This document shows positions 24,247 through 32,197 of a stretch of DNA of 64,000 nucleotides, one piece after another. A model generated the notes under the pieces. It made no database searches. It was not told the DNA's origin and saw nothing but the letters and a program-made list of their open reading frames with translations. Both the position numbers and the translations under genes were made by a program. This DNA is from an uncultured Treponema sp. (GTDB lineage Bacteria; Spirochaetota; Spirochaetia; Treponematales; Treponemataceae), in NCBI GenBank assembly GCA_900319625.1, contig ONPD01000005.1, positions 1-64,000 of the forward strand, in the 5' to 3' direction. Position 1 is the stretch's first letter. Each line of letters opens with the position of its first letter.

Positions 24247-25605
24247 ATGGAAAATAAACCTCAGACACAAAACAAAATGGGCGTGATGCCGGTTGGAAGA
24301 TTAATTCTTAATATGTCGCTTCCTATGATGTTCTCCATGTTTATTCTTGCACTCTACAACATCGTGGACTCTATGTTCATTGCAATGATTAATGAGGAAG
24401 CTTTGACCGCACTTTCGCTTGCATTCCCGGTTCAGAACCTGCTCATGTCATTTTCTATTGGTACCGGAGTCGGTGTAAACGCAATTCTTTCGCGCAGACT
24501 GGGAGAGCACAATCAGGAAGCTGTAGATAAAACTGCAATAAACGGACTTTTTATTTCCTTCCTTACTTCGATTGCCTTTATCGTTCTTGGATACTTTTTT
24601 ATTCCGGTTTACCTGCACTCGCAGACTTCAAACGAACAGATTATCGAGTACGGTCTTGAATACATGCACGTAATTGTTTACTGCTGTACCTTCTGCTTTA
24701 TTGGAATTATGTTCGACCGTACTCTTCAGTCGACCGGAAAAACGATTTACACAATGTTTTCTCAGCTGGCGGGTGCAATCACAAACATCATCCTTGACCC
24801 GGTTTTGATTTTCGGCCTGGGCCCTTTTCCTCAAATGGGAGTTTACGGTGCGGCTGTTGCAACAATCATCGGTCAGATTGCCGGCCTCTGCGTTTCATGC
24901 TCAGCAAACCTGCTTAAGAACCACGAAGTTCATATCAGCCTAAAAGGCTTCCGCCCGGATGGAAAAATCATCGGCAGCATTTACAAAATCGCGATTCCTT
25001 CTATTATATTGACATCAGTAACTTCGGTTACAACATATTTTATGAACCTGATTATCGGCGCCTTCAGCACAACTGCAATTGCCGTTTACGGTTCTTACTT
25101 CAAGCTCAACAGCTTTATCTTTATGCCTGTTTTCGGTTTGAACAGCGGTGTTGTTCCAATCATTGCTTACAACTACGGAGCAAAAAACAAGGCCCGCATT
25201 TACAGAGCCGTTTTTCTTTCGATTATTTCGGCAATTACAATTATGCTTGTGGGCGTTACAATTTTTGAGCTTTTCCCTCACCTGCTGCTAAAACTTTTCA
25301 GCGCCTCAGATTCAATGCTTGCGATTGGTGTTCCGGCCCTGCGCCTGATTGCTCCAAGTTTTTTAGGAGCCGCCATCGCAATTTCCCTTTCGAATGTTTT
25401 CCAGGCCTTCGGAAAAGCCGTTTACAGCATGACAGTTTCCCTTATCCGTCAGATTTTCGTTCTGCTGCCTGTTGCCTATCTTTTCTCGCTTACAGGCAAG
25501 CTGAATATGGTATGGCTCTGCTTCCCTGTTGCCGAAGTTTTTGCCGTTACACTTTCAATTTTGTATTACAGAAGAATTAACAGAAAAATTATCAGTAAGT
25601 TGTAA
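24247..25605 (+). CDS. MATE-family multidrug/organic cation exporter
   Basis: 452 residues with about 12 membrane helices in two similar halves, the normal MATE length. The N-terminus MGVMPVGRLILNMSLPMMFS then YNIVDSMFIA, and TGVGVNAILSRRLGEHN, are typical of the DinF/NorM-like COG0534 group. It expels cationic compounds in exchange for Na+ or H+. Substrate is not predictable. It has its own promoter after the XRE gene and ends in the bidirectional hairpin shared with trpGD. Confidence 0.9.
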   Translation: MENKPQTQNKMGVMPVGRLILNMSLPMMFSMFILALYNIVDSMFIAMINEEALTALSLAFPVQNLLMSFSIGTGVGVNAILSRRLGEHNQEAVDKTAINGLFISFLTSIAFIVLGYFFIPVYLHSQTSNEQIIEYGLEYMHVIVYCCTFCFIGIMFDRTLQSTGKTIYTMFSQLAGAITNIILDPVLIFGLGPFPQMGVYGAAVATIIGQIAGLCVSCSANLLKNHEVHISLKGFRPDGKIIGSIYKIAIPSIILTSVTSVTTYFMNLIIGAFSTTAIAVYGSYFKLNSFIFMPVFGLNSGVVPIIAYNYGAKNKARIYRAVFLSIISAITIMLVGVTIFELFPHLLLKLFSASDSMLAIGVPALRLIAPSFLGAAIAISLSNVFQAFGKAVYSMTVSLIRQIFVLLPVAYLFSLTGKLNMVWLCFPVAEVFAVTLSILYYRRINRKIISKL

Positions 25606-25613
25606 TTTTACTT

Positions 25614-25717
25614 ATAAAAAAATCGTCGTGCGGGTCCCAGCGACGGCGTAAATCAGGGTACCACCCCCTCACGGGTTCCCCCTAATTTCCGCCTGCGTCC
25701 CACACGACGATTTTTTT
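25614..25717. terminator. Long bidirectional hairpin between MATE and trpGD
   Basis: AAAAAAATCGTCGTG (25616-25630) pairs perfectly with CACGACGATTTTTTT (25703-25717), so each strand ends in a T run. Inside are further pairings (GGG/CCC, GGCG/CGCC, AGGG/CCCT) that make a ~100-nt rod. Read on the minus strand, the apex holds GGGGGTGGTACCC, which looks like the T-box antiterminator core, but there is no T-box stem I and no gene downstream on that strand. Best call: convergent terminator, possibly with a structured RNA inside. Confidence 0.7.
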
Positions 25718-25746
25718 ATATATCAACTCTCCATAGCAATTGTATT

Positions 25747-27351
25747 TTATGCTGCAAATTCTTTGCTTACTTCCTGAATCTCCTGCAACTTAGCAAGGAC
25801 TTTTCCGCTTTCAACAGCTTCACGGGCCATATCGTAGCCTTCCTTAATGCTTTTTGCCTTTCCGCTGAGGTAAAGGACTGCTCCGGAATTCAGACAGACA
25901 GCTTCCTTAATGGTTTTTCTGCCGCCGCCCTGCAGCACTTCCATGGCAAGGGCCGCATTGTCGGCACCGTTTCCGCCCATAAGCTCATCTTCATCGCAGC
26001 CTGTAATTCCAAGCTTGGCAGGGTCAATTACATAGCGGTTTTCGTTACCTTTTTCGTCAATCTGGTAAACATCAGTAGGAACGCATGGGCTGATTTCATC
26101 ATAGCCGTCCCGGGAATGAATTACCATTACCCGCTTTGCACCAAGCCCCTTTGCGGCCTTTGCATAATCTTCCAGGATGTTTACATCATAAACACCAAGA
26201 AGCTCATATTCTGCCCCGGCCGGATTCAAAAGCGGTCCCAGAAGGTTGAAAATTGTTTTTACACCAAGAGCCTTGCGCACAGGAGTCGCAAAACGCATTG
26301 CAGAATGGTAAACCGGCGCCATCAAAAATCCGAAACCGGTCTTTTCAATAAGACTGGCAGTTTCGGCAGGCTTAGCCATAATTTTTAAGCCAAGATTTTC
26401 AAAGAAATCAGCTGCACCGGATTTTGAGCTTACAGCGCGGTTTCCGTGTTTTGCCATAGGCTGACCGCAGCTTGCAACAATCAGGGCTGACATTGAAGAA
26501 ATGTTAAAGCTTCCCTTACCATCGCCGCCGGTTCCTACAATTTCTGCAAGACCCTTTTTCTCAAGCGGGAGCTTTGTCTTTTTATTCAAAAGAGTCCGGG
26601 CACAGCCAACCATCTCGCCGGTAGAAACTCCCTTTGCCGCCATAGCCACAAGAATTGCAGACATAATGCGCTCATCCATAGTTCCGGCAGTAACAACATC
26701 CATAAAGCTGGCAGCTTCTTCCTCAGTCAAATCTTTTCCGGCAAGCAGCTTGTTGATGTAAGCCGCAGTATCAAGATTTTCGCGGCGGTAATTCAAAAAG
26801 GCCTTGAAAATACTGTCCCCCAGCTGGCTGGCAATGCTTTCCGGGTGGAACTGAACGCCTTCAATAATCATGGACTTGTGGCGGATTCCCATAATGTCTC
26901 CGTCTTTTGCCCGGCAGCTCACTTCAAATTCCTCCGGCAGTGTCGATTCGTCAATTACAAGGGAATGATAGCGGGTAAAAGTTCCGCTTTTTCCGATGAT
27001 TCTGAAAAGCCCCTTTCCGTCGGCATTCATGCTTTCCACAATTCCGTGGCGGATATATCTTGCGCCAACAATTTCTGCACCAAAAGCTGCACCAATTGCC
27101 TGATGACCAAGACAGATTCCCAGAATTGGAAGCTTTCCCGCAAAATATCGGATTGCCTCAATGCTGATTCCGGCCTGCTGTGGAGTTCCAGGTCCCGGTC
27201 CCACAACCAGAAAATCAGGCTTAGCATCTTCAATCTCCTTTACCGAGCATTCCTCAGAACGGAAAACACAAACCTGATCGCCGCTCACTCTTTCCAGCGA
27301 CTGTACGATATTAAATGTAAAACTATCTTTGTTATCAATAAAAGCTATCAT
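25747..27351 (-). CDS. TrpG-TrpD fusion (anthranilate synthase glutaminase / phosphoribosyltransferase)
   Basis: 534 residues. The first ~190 are the class I glutamine amidotransferase TrpG: GPGPGTP, catalytic Cys in GICLGHQAIG, and GVQFHPESI with the catalytic His. From ~200 it is anthranilate phosphoribosyltransferase: GTGGDGKGSFNISSM, KHGNRAVSSKSGAADFFENL and NLLGPLLNPAGAE. This natural fusion is known in several bacteria. The glutaminase half works with TrpE; the transferase half makes phosphoribosylanthranilate. It starts one base after the trpE stop, so the two are co-translated. Confidence 0.95.
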   Translation of the reverse strand: MIAFIDNKDSFTFNIVQSLERVSGDQVCVFRSEECSVKEIEDAKPDFLVVGPGPGTPQQAGISIEAIRYFAGKLPILGICLGHQAIGAAFGAEIVGARYIRHGIVESMNADGKGLFRIIGKSGTFTRYHSLVIDESTLPEEFEVSCRAKDGDIMGIRHKSMIIEGVQFHPESIASQLGDSIFKAFLNYRRENLDTAAYINKLLAGKDLTEEEAASFMDVVTAGTMDERIMSAILVAMAAKGVSTGEMVGCARTLLNKKTKLPLEKKGLAEIVGTGGDGKGSFNISSMSALIVASCGQPMAKHGNRAVSSKSGAADFFENLGLKIMAKPAETASLIEKTGFGFLMAPVYHSAMRFATPVRKALGVKTIFNLLGPLLNPAGAEYELLGVYDVNILEDYAKAAKGLGAKRVMVIHSRDGYDEISPCVPTDVYQIDEKGNENRYVIDPAKLGITGCDEDELMGGNGADNAALAMEVLQGGGRKTIKEAVCLNSGAVLYLSGKAKSIKEGYDMAREAVESGKVLAKLQEIQEVSKEFAA

Positions 27352-27352
27352 A

Positions 27353-28831
27353 TTACTTACCCTCCAGAACGGCCTTCAAAGCGCCTAATTTTTCGTTTGT
27401 TTCTTCCCATTCGCGATCCGGGTCAGAATCATAGACAATTCCACCACCGGCCTGCATTGTCCACACGTTACCCTGCTTCATGGCACAGCGGATTGCGATA
27501 CAGAAGTCCAAATCACCGTTACTCTGAATGTAGCCGATTGCGCCCGCATAAAAACGACGTTTGATTTTTTCAAGACCGCTCAAAATCTGAATGGCACTGA
27601 TTTTTGGTGCGCCGGAAACCGTTCCAGCCGGAAAGGCAGCACGCAAAACCTGAATCGGCTTAAAATCAGAGCGAACCTTACCCTGAACGTCGCTGACAAT
27701 GTGCATTACATGACTGAAAAGTTCCACGTCCATAAAGCGGTCAACAGTTACGCTGCCGTTTTCGCAGACGCGGCCAAGGTCATTGCGGGCAAGGTCAACC
27801 AGCATAAGATGTTCTGCCCTTTCCTTTTCATTTTCCAGAAGCTCCTTTTTCAAAGCCTCATCTTCTGCATCATTTTTACCGCGGCGGCGTGTTCCCGCAA
27901 TCGGGCGGATTGAAGCTAGGCCCTTACGAACCCGAACAAGACTTTCAGGTGAAGAGCCCACAAGCTGCATGGCTCCAAAATCAATGTAAAGAAGATATGG
28001 TGAAGGATTCACTGAACGAAGACGGCGGTAGATTTCCAGGGCGGAGTTTGCATTTTCCACCTGAAGGCGGCGGCTTGGAACAGCCTGCAAAAGGTCACCC
28101 GCAATAATGTGCTCTTTGATGGCATTAACTTTTTCCTTATATTCCCGCTCGCTCTGTTCCAGATTGGTGATTGTGCGGACAGGCTTAGGCTCTTCAGGCC
28201 CCTGCAGATAGGTAAAATCCATATCATTAAGGCGTTTTTTCAAATCTTCAACAGCCTTTTCAAGATCAATCTGATGTTCGTTATAGTTGAGGGCAAAAAC
28301 GTGAAGCTGCTCTGTAAAGTGGTCAAAAATCACGTAGATGTGACCGGCAATAAAATCGCTTTCAGGAATGTGAAGCTCGTCGGTCTGAGCCTGCATGGTG
28401 ATTGTGTCGCAGCGGGCACAGAATTCATAGCTGAGGTAGCCGAGTCCGCTTGCAGGAACAGGAATTGAATTTGGAGTTTCAGAGCCATCAGCATGACGCA
28501 GAACGCTAAGATCATTCTGCTGGGCCACATACAAAAGGGCATCCAGAATGTCCGGCGTATGGAGGACACGGCTTCCCGGTGCAATTGTTTCACCTGTAGT
28601 GTTTTTTCCGTGATAAGGAAGACGGCGGCCGTCAATCAGAAAGGCAACTCCTTCATCATCCTGAATGATATGAAAAGCCTCTTCCAGCATCAAAATCGAA
28701 TAACGGTCTTTTCCCCGGGCAAAATTTGCGCTTTCAAGAATAGCCTTTGCCCCGATTTTTCGCGCAAGTGAAAAAGGCGTATAACGGTCACAAGGAAGTG
28801 TAAAATAAAGTGAATCTGTACGTGATGCCAT
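27353..28831 (-). CDS. trpE: Anthranilate synthase component I
   Basis: 492 residues. The chorismate-binding fold has LLQAVPSRRL, SPYLLYIDFGAMQLVGSSPE, RPIAGTRRRG, ERAEHLMLVDLARNDLGRVC and the C-terminal FPAGTVSGAPK and GGGIVYDSDP. It converts chorismate to anthranilate using ammonia from TrpG. The N-terminal feedback region is present (about residues 1-200). A good site (AGGAG, then ATTATT) precedes the ATG. It is the first gene of the trpE-trpGD operon under a triple palindromic operator. Confidence 0.95.
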   Translation of the reverse strand: MASRTDSLYFTLPCDRYTPFSLARKIGAKAILESANFARGKDRYSILMLEEAFHIIQDDEGVAFLIDGRRLPYHGKNTTGETIAPGSRVLHTPDILDALLYVAQQNDLSVLRHADGSETPNSIPVPASGLGYLSYEFCARCDTITMQAQTDELHIPESDFIAGHIYVIFDHFTEQLHVFALNYNEHQIDLEKAVEDLKKRLNDMDFTYLQGPEEPKPVRTITNLEQSEREYKEKVNAIKEHIIAGDLLQAVPSRRLQVENANSALEIYRRLRSVNPSPYLLYIDFGAMQLVGSSPESLVRVRKGLASIRPIAGTRRRGKNDAEDEALKKELLENEKERAEHLMLVDLARNDLGRVCENGSVTVDRFMDVELFSHVMHIVSDVQGKVRSDFKPIQVLRAAFPAGTVSGAPKISAIQILSGLEKIKRRFYAGAIGYIQSNGDLDFCIAIRCAMKQGNVWTMQAGGGIVYDSDPDREWEETNEKLGALKAVLEGK

Positions 28832-28842
28832 AATAATCTCCT

Positions 28843-28914
28843 GTTTCTATAAAAAGAAACGTTTCTCTTGATAGAAACAATATAACATCACTTATTGTTA
28901 CTGTCAATAGTAAC
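28843..28914 (-). promoter_or_regulatory. trpE promoter with three palindromic operators
   Basis: Site 1, GTTACTGTCAATAGTAAC (28897-28914), carries the minus-strand -35 TTGACA (28907-28902). The -10 TATATT is at 28884-28879 after exactly 17 bp. Site 2, GTTTCTCTTGATAGAAAC (28861-28878), abuts the -10. Site 3, GTTTCTATAAAAAGAAAC (28843-28860), abuts site 2. Centres are 36 and 18 bp apart. All fit GTTWCT-N6-AGWAAC. The trpE ribosome site follows immediately. Confidence 0.75.
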
Positions 28915-28933
28915 ATTGCAATTTTTCTGGAAT

Positions 28934-29554
28934 TTATTCCACCACCGTCCAGAGCTTGCCGGGGGCGGGCTGAATGCCTTTGCGCTTAAAAAGCTCCGGC
29001 ACGCTGACAAAATCAAAGCCCTGAGCTTTGAGGATGGGGATGGCGCGGCCGACGGTTTCTACGCTGTGAAGGTTGCTTTCGCCGCAGTGAAGAAGATAAA
29101 TTACGCCGTCCTGACTGCCGGACAGCATTTTTTCAAGCAGGGTGTCGGCTGAGTATTCGGGAATCCAGTCTTCGCAGGCGTGGCCGCAGATAAAGGGACG
29201 GGGTACGGCCTGGTAGCACAAATCATTTACGGAAATATAGGGCGGGCGGTAAAATTCTGTGTGGCGGCCGGTAACTTTAAAGATTGCTTCTTCGGCCCGC
29301 CAGAACTCATCTTCAATCTGAGCTTTTGAAAGGCCTTCTTTTACGGCATCGGGATGCGACCAGGAATGATTTTCAATATCGCAGCCCAGAGCCATTGCCC
29401 GCCTGATTACGGGAGCATTTTCTTCATTAATCTTATTTCCAATAAGAAAAAAAGAGCCGGGAACGCCGTGCTTTTCCAGCAGGTCCAGCATATCATTCAT
29501 TATTGAGCCGGTAAGGTTCGGTCCGTCGTCAAAAGAAAGAGATATTAGTTTCAT
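28934..29554 (-). CDS. Polysaccharide deacetylase family protein (NodB fold)
   Basis: 206 residues. NodB motifs are clear: SFDDGP (metal and catalytic Asp pair), HSWSHPD (the two metal-binding His) and FYRPPYI. There is no signal peptide, so it acts in the cytoplasm or is exported by other means; the substrate could be an N-acetylated sugar or an amide. The ATG overlaps the stop of the acyl-CoA synthetase gene by one base (TAATG), so the two are co-translated although their functions are not obviously linked. Confidence 0.85.
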   Translation of the reverse strand: MKLISLSFDDGPNLTGSIMNDMLDLLEKHGVPGSFFLIGNKINEENAPVIRRAMALGCDIENHSWSHPDAVKEGLSKAQIEDEFWRAEEAIFKVTGRHTEFYRPPYISVNDLCYQAVPRPFICGHACEDWIPEYSADTLLEKMLSGSQDGVIYLLHCGESNLHSVETVGRAIPILKAQGFDFVSVPELFKRKGIQPAPGKLWTVVE

Positions 29555-31188
29555 TATCCTCTGTTTTCCTGAGCAACAAGCTGGTCGGCACCGTAGCGCT
29601 TGCGGAGGGCAGGTTTTTCAATTTTTCCGGTGGCATTTCGCGGAATTGAATCAAAAATGATTTCCTTTGGACGCTTGTAGCGGGCAAGACCAAGGCAGAA
29701 CTCGTCGATTTCTTCTTTTGTGGCTGTCATACCCTCTTTTATTTCTATGATGGCAGCTGTTTTTTCGCCAAGGCGGCGGTCTGCAAGGCCGATAACGGCA
29801 ACATCCTTAATTTTGGGATTTGTGCGCAAGAAGTCTTCAATTTGAACCGGGTAAATATTTTCACCACCGCTGACGATAACGTCCTTTTTACGGTCAACAA
29901 GGAAGTAAAAACCGTCTTCGTCCTGCATAGCCATATCTCCGGTAAAAAGCCAGCCGTCCTTAATTGACTCAGCAGTCGCCTCCAGGTTTTTGATATAACA
30001 GGTCATAACGCCAGGCCCCTTTACGCAAAGCTCACCAACTTCGCCCCGCTTAACTTCCACGCCGTGCTCATCAACAATTTTACACTGCCAGCGGTAGCCC
30101 GGAACACCAATCGCGCCGACCTTGTGGGTATTTTCCATTCCCAAGTGAACACAGCCGGGGCCAGTAGATTCAGAAAGTCCGTAGTTGGTATCGTAATCCT
30201 GTTTAGGGAAATAGTCGTGCCAGTGCTTGATGAGGGAAGGCGGAACCGGCTGAGCACCGATATGCATAAGGCGCCACTGATCAAGCTGGTAATCCTCTTT
30301 TTTAAGCTCGCCGGAATCAAAGGCATCAAGAATATCCTGAGCCCAAGGCACAAGCAGCCAGACAATCGTACATTTTTCAGATGAAACAGCATCAAGAATT
30401 ACCTTAGGCTTTGCTCCCTTGAGCAAAACAGCTTTACTTCCGGCAACCAGAGAGCCCATCCAGTGGAACTTGGCTCCGGTATGATAAAGAGGCGGAATAC
30501 AAAGGAAAACATCGTCGCGGCCGGTCTGATGGTGAACCTGTTCCATTTCGGCAGCCTGAGTCAGACTGCGGTGCTTGTGAAGAATTGCCTTAGGGAAGCC
30601 GGTTGTTCCGGAAGAAAAATAAATGGCACCAAAATCATCTTCGGTAATTTTTACATTTGGCTTATTGCTGGAACAGTCAGCCGCAAGTTCGCGATAACTT
30701 TCTGCAAATGGAGGACAGTTATCACCAACATAAATCAAAAGACGGCCCTTGCTGAGGCGGTCAGCAATCTGCTCAATACGCCCTACGAACTCAATACCAA
30801 AAACAAGAACGTCAACGTCAGCAAGGTCAACGCAGTAAAGGATTTCTTCGGCATCATAACGGAAGTTAAAAGGAACGGCAATGGCACCGCTCTTGAGAAC
30901 GCCAAAATAAATCGGCAGCCATTCAAGGCAGTTATACATAAGGATTGCAACCTTATCACCCTTGGAAATTCCGCGGCTGAGCAGCATATTTGCGACACGG
31001 TTGGCCTTTTCATCAAAAACACCCCAGGTGATTTCGCGGCGGAAAGGGGCATGCTTTGTAGGCTCAATCAAATCATATTCTTTCCAGGTAAGGCGCCTGT
31101 TATCTTCCAGTTCAGGATTCAACTCCACAAGCGCAGTTTCATTAGTATAAAGTTTTGCATTTCTTTCCAAAAAGTCAGTAACAGGCAT
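29554..31188 (-). CDS. Acyl-CoA synthetase (AMP-forming)
   Basis: 544 residues. The adenylate-forming P-loop AIYFSSGTTGFPKAILHK, the A5 region YGLSESTGPG, TGDMAMQDEDGFYFLVDRKK and the C-terminal lysine region RNATGKIEKPALR are all intact. It belongs to the long/medium-chain acid:CoA ligase group; the exact acid cannot be read. GAGGAAAAT precedes the ATG. It is the first gene of a pair with the deacetylase at 28934-29554. Confidence 0.88.
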   Translation of the reverse strand: MPVTDFLERNAKLYTNETALVELNPELEDNRRLTWKEYDLIEPTKHAPFRREITWGVFDEKANRVANMLLSRGISKGDKVAILMYNCLEWLPIYFGVLKSGAIAVPFNFRYDAEEILYCVDLADVDVLVFGIEFVGRIEQIADRLSKGRLLIYVGDNCPPFAESYRELAADCSSNKPNVKITEDDFGAIYFSSGTTGFPKAILHKHRSLTQAAEMEQVHHQTGRDDVFLCIPPLYHTGAKFHWMGSLVAGSKAVLLKGAKPKVILDAVSSEKCTIVWLLVPWAQDILDAFDSGELKKEDYQLDQWRLMHIGAQPVPPSLIKHWHDYFPKQDYDTNYGLSESTGPGCVHLGMENTHKVGAIGVPGYRWQCKIVDEHGVEVKRGEVGELCVKGPGVMTCYIKNLEATAESIKDGWLFTGDMAMQDEDGFYFLVDRKKDVIVSGGENIYPVQIEDFLRTNPKIKDVAVIGLADRRLGEKTAAIIEIKEGMTATKEEIDEFCLGLARYKRPKEIIFDSIPRNATGKIEKPALRKRYGADQLVAQENRG

Positions 31189-31231
31189 ATTTTCCTCGTA
31201 ATTTTTCGTGAATATTTTTTTTTATTAGACT

Positions 31232-32140
31232 TTAATTATACCACAAATTTTTAATTTTGCTTAAATTTTCATCAAATACAGCGCAGATAACCGGGCGCCC
31301 TACCAGCACGCGGTCAGCTCCATAAAATATTGCAGTCTGCACATCAAGGCGGTTTCTGATTCCGCCGTCTACCCAGACCTGACCGGCAGATTTTTTCAGT
31401 TCAGCGGCATGAGCCACAAGAAAATCAGCCGAGCTGCCTTCCAGAGTTTCAACCCGCCCTCCGTGATTGGAAACAAGCGCTACCTCCGGCTTAAAATCCG
31501 CAACCAGCTGCAAATCCTCCGGGGTAAAAATCCCCTTAATTACAAAAGGCAGTCCGCCGGCCCGGGAACGCAAAGCCTCTAGGTCAGCCGCAGTCTTTTT
31601 TTCCAGATGAACCTTATTGCGCATGGTGGCGATATTATAGGCGTCGATATCAAGGCCGATATGGCTTGCGTAAGGAAGAACCTTTTCCAGGCGCTTGAAA
31701 AGAATCTCCTGAGGATAAGGCTTGAGAAAAAAGGCGGCCTTAAAATCAGGCTCGAATTCTTCGCGGATTTTTTTTACGGCTTCAATTCCAAATTCAAGCT
31801 TTTCATCCGGACAGCCGTCCCCCACGCAGACGCCAAAACCAGCCTTGCGCGATTCATTAAAATAAGGAAAATAAAAATCTGCCTCGTTCGCGTAGCCAAT
31901 GTTCTCTACACTGCCGGTAACAGGAGCGCACATAATCTGAGAGGAAGAAAATTCTATATGTCTGATTTTTTCGATTGTACCATCCGCTTCTGCCAGCTTC
32001 TGCAAATCCTTCCAGGCAGAGCAGTTCAGCTGAAAGTTTTTATTATGGAAAACGCCGCCCAGTCCAGGAAGCTGGTCAAGGCATCCAAAGCCCAGACATT
32101 CCTTACAGCGGCGGCATTTTAGTTCGCCTTTATTATTCAT
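31232..32140 (-). CDS. FMN-dependent alpha-hydroxyacid oxidase-like protein
   Basis: 302 residues. The TIM-barrel end shows PFVIKGIFTPEDLQ, VALVSNHGGRVE (the catalytic His of the family), VWVDGGIRNRLDVQTAIFYG and ADRVLVGRPVI, matching the FMN-binding part of the lactate oxidase/LldD family. Unusually, the N-terminus is cysteine-rich (CRRCKECLGFGCLD), pointing to a bound metal or iron-sulfur centre as in other anaerobe members. TAAAAT ends six bases before the ATG, so it is probably leaderless. Substrate unknown. Confidence 0.8.
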   Translation of the reverse strand: MNNKGELKCRRCKECLGFGCLDQLPGLGGVFHNKNFQLNCSAWKDLQKLAEADGTIEKIRHIEFSSSQIMCAPVTGSVENIGYANEADFYFPYFNESRKAGFGVCVGDGCPDEKLEFGIEAVKKIREEFEPDFKAAFFLKPYPQEILFKRLEKVLPYASHIGLDIDAYNIATMRNKVHLEKKTAADLEALRSRAGGLPFVIKGIFTPEDLQLVADFKPEVALVSNHGGRVETLEGSSADFLVAHAAELKKSAGQVWVDGGIRNRLDVQTAIFYGADRVLVGRPVICAVFDENLSKIKNLWYN

Positions 32141-32156
32141 AAATCCATTTTACAAT

Positions 32157-32186
32157 AAAAAAAGGCGGGCTTCTATAACCCGCCTT
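32157..32186 (-). terminator. Terminator of pfk
   Basis: On the minus strand AAGGCGGG pairs with CCCGCCTT around a nine-base loop and a run of T follows, just before the hydroxyacid oxidase gene. Confidence 0.75.
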
Positions 32187-32197
32187 CTGTCTTCAGT

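Noticed and set aside
25640-25717. T-box riboswitch on the minus strand
   Set aside because: The GGGTGGTACC core is present, but there is no stem I or specifier loop, and no gene follows on that strand; the region fits a convergent terminator better.
28832-28930. Trp leader peptide attenuator
   Set aside because: No short ORF with tandem Trp codons and no terminator lie between the promoter and trpE; only the palindromic operators are present.
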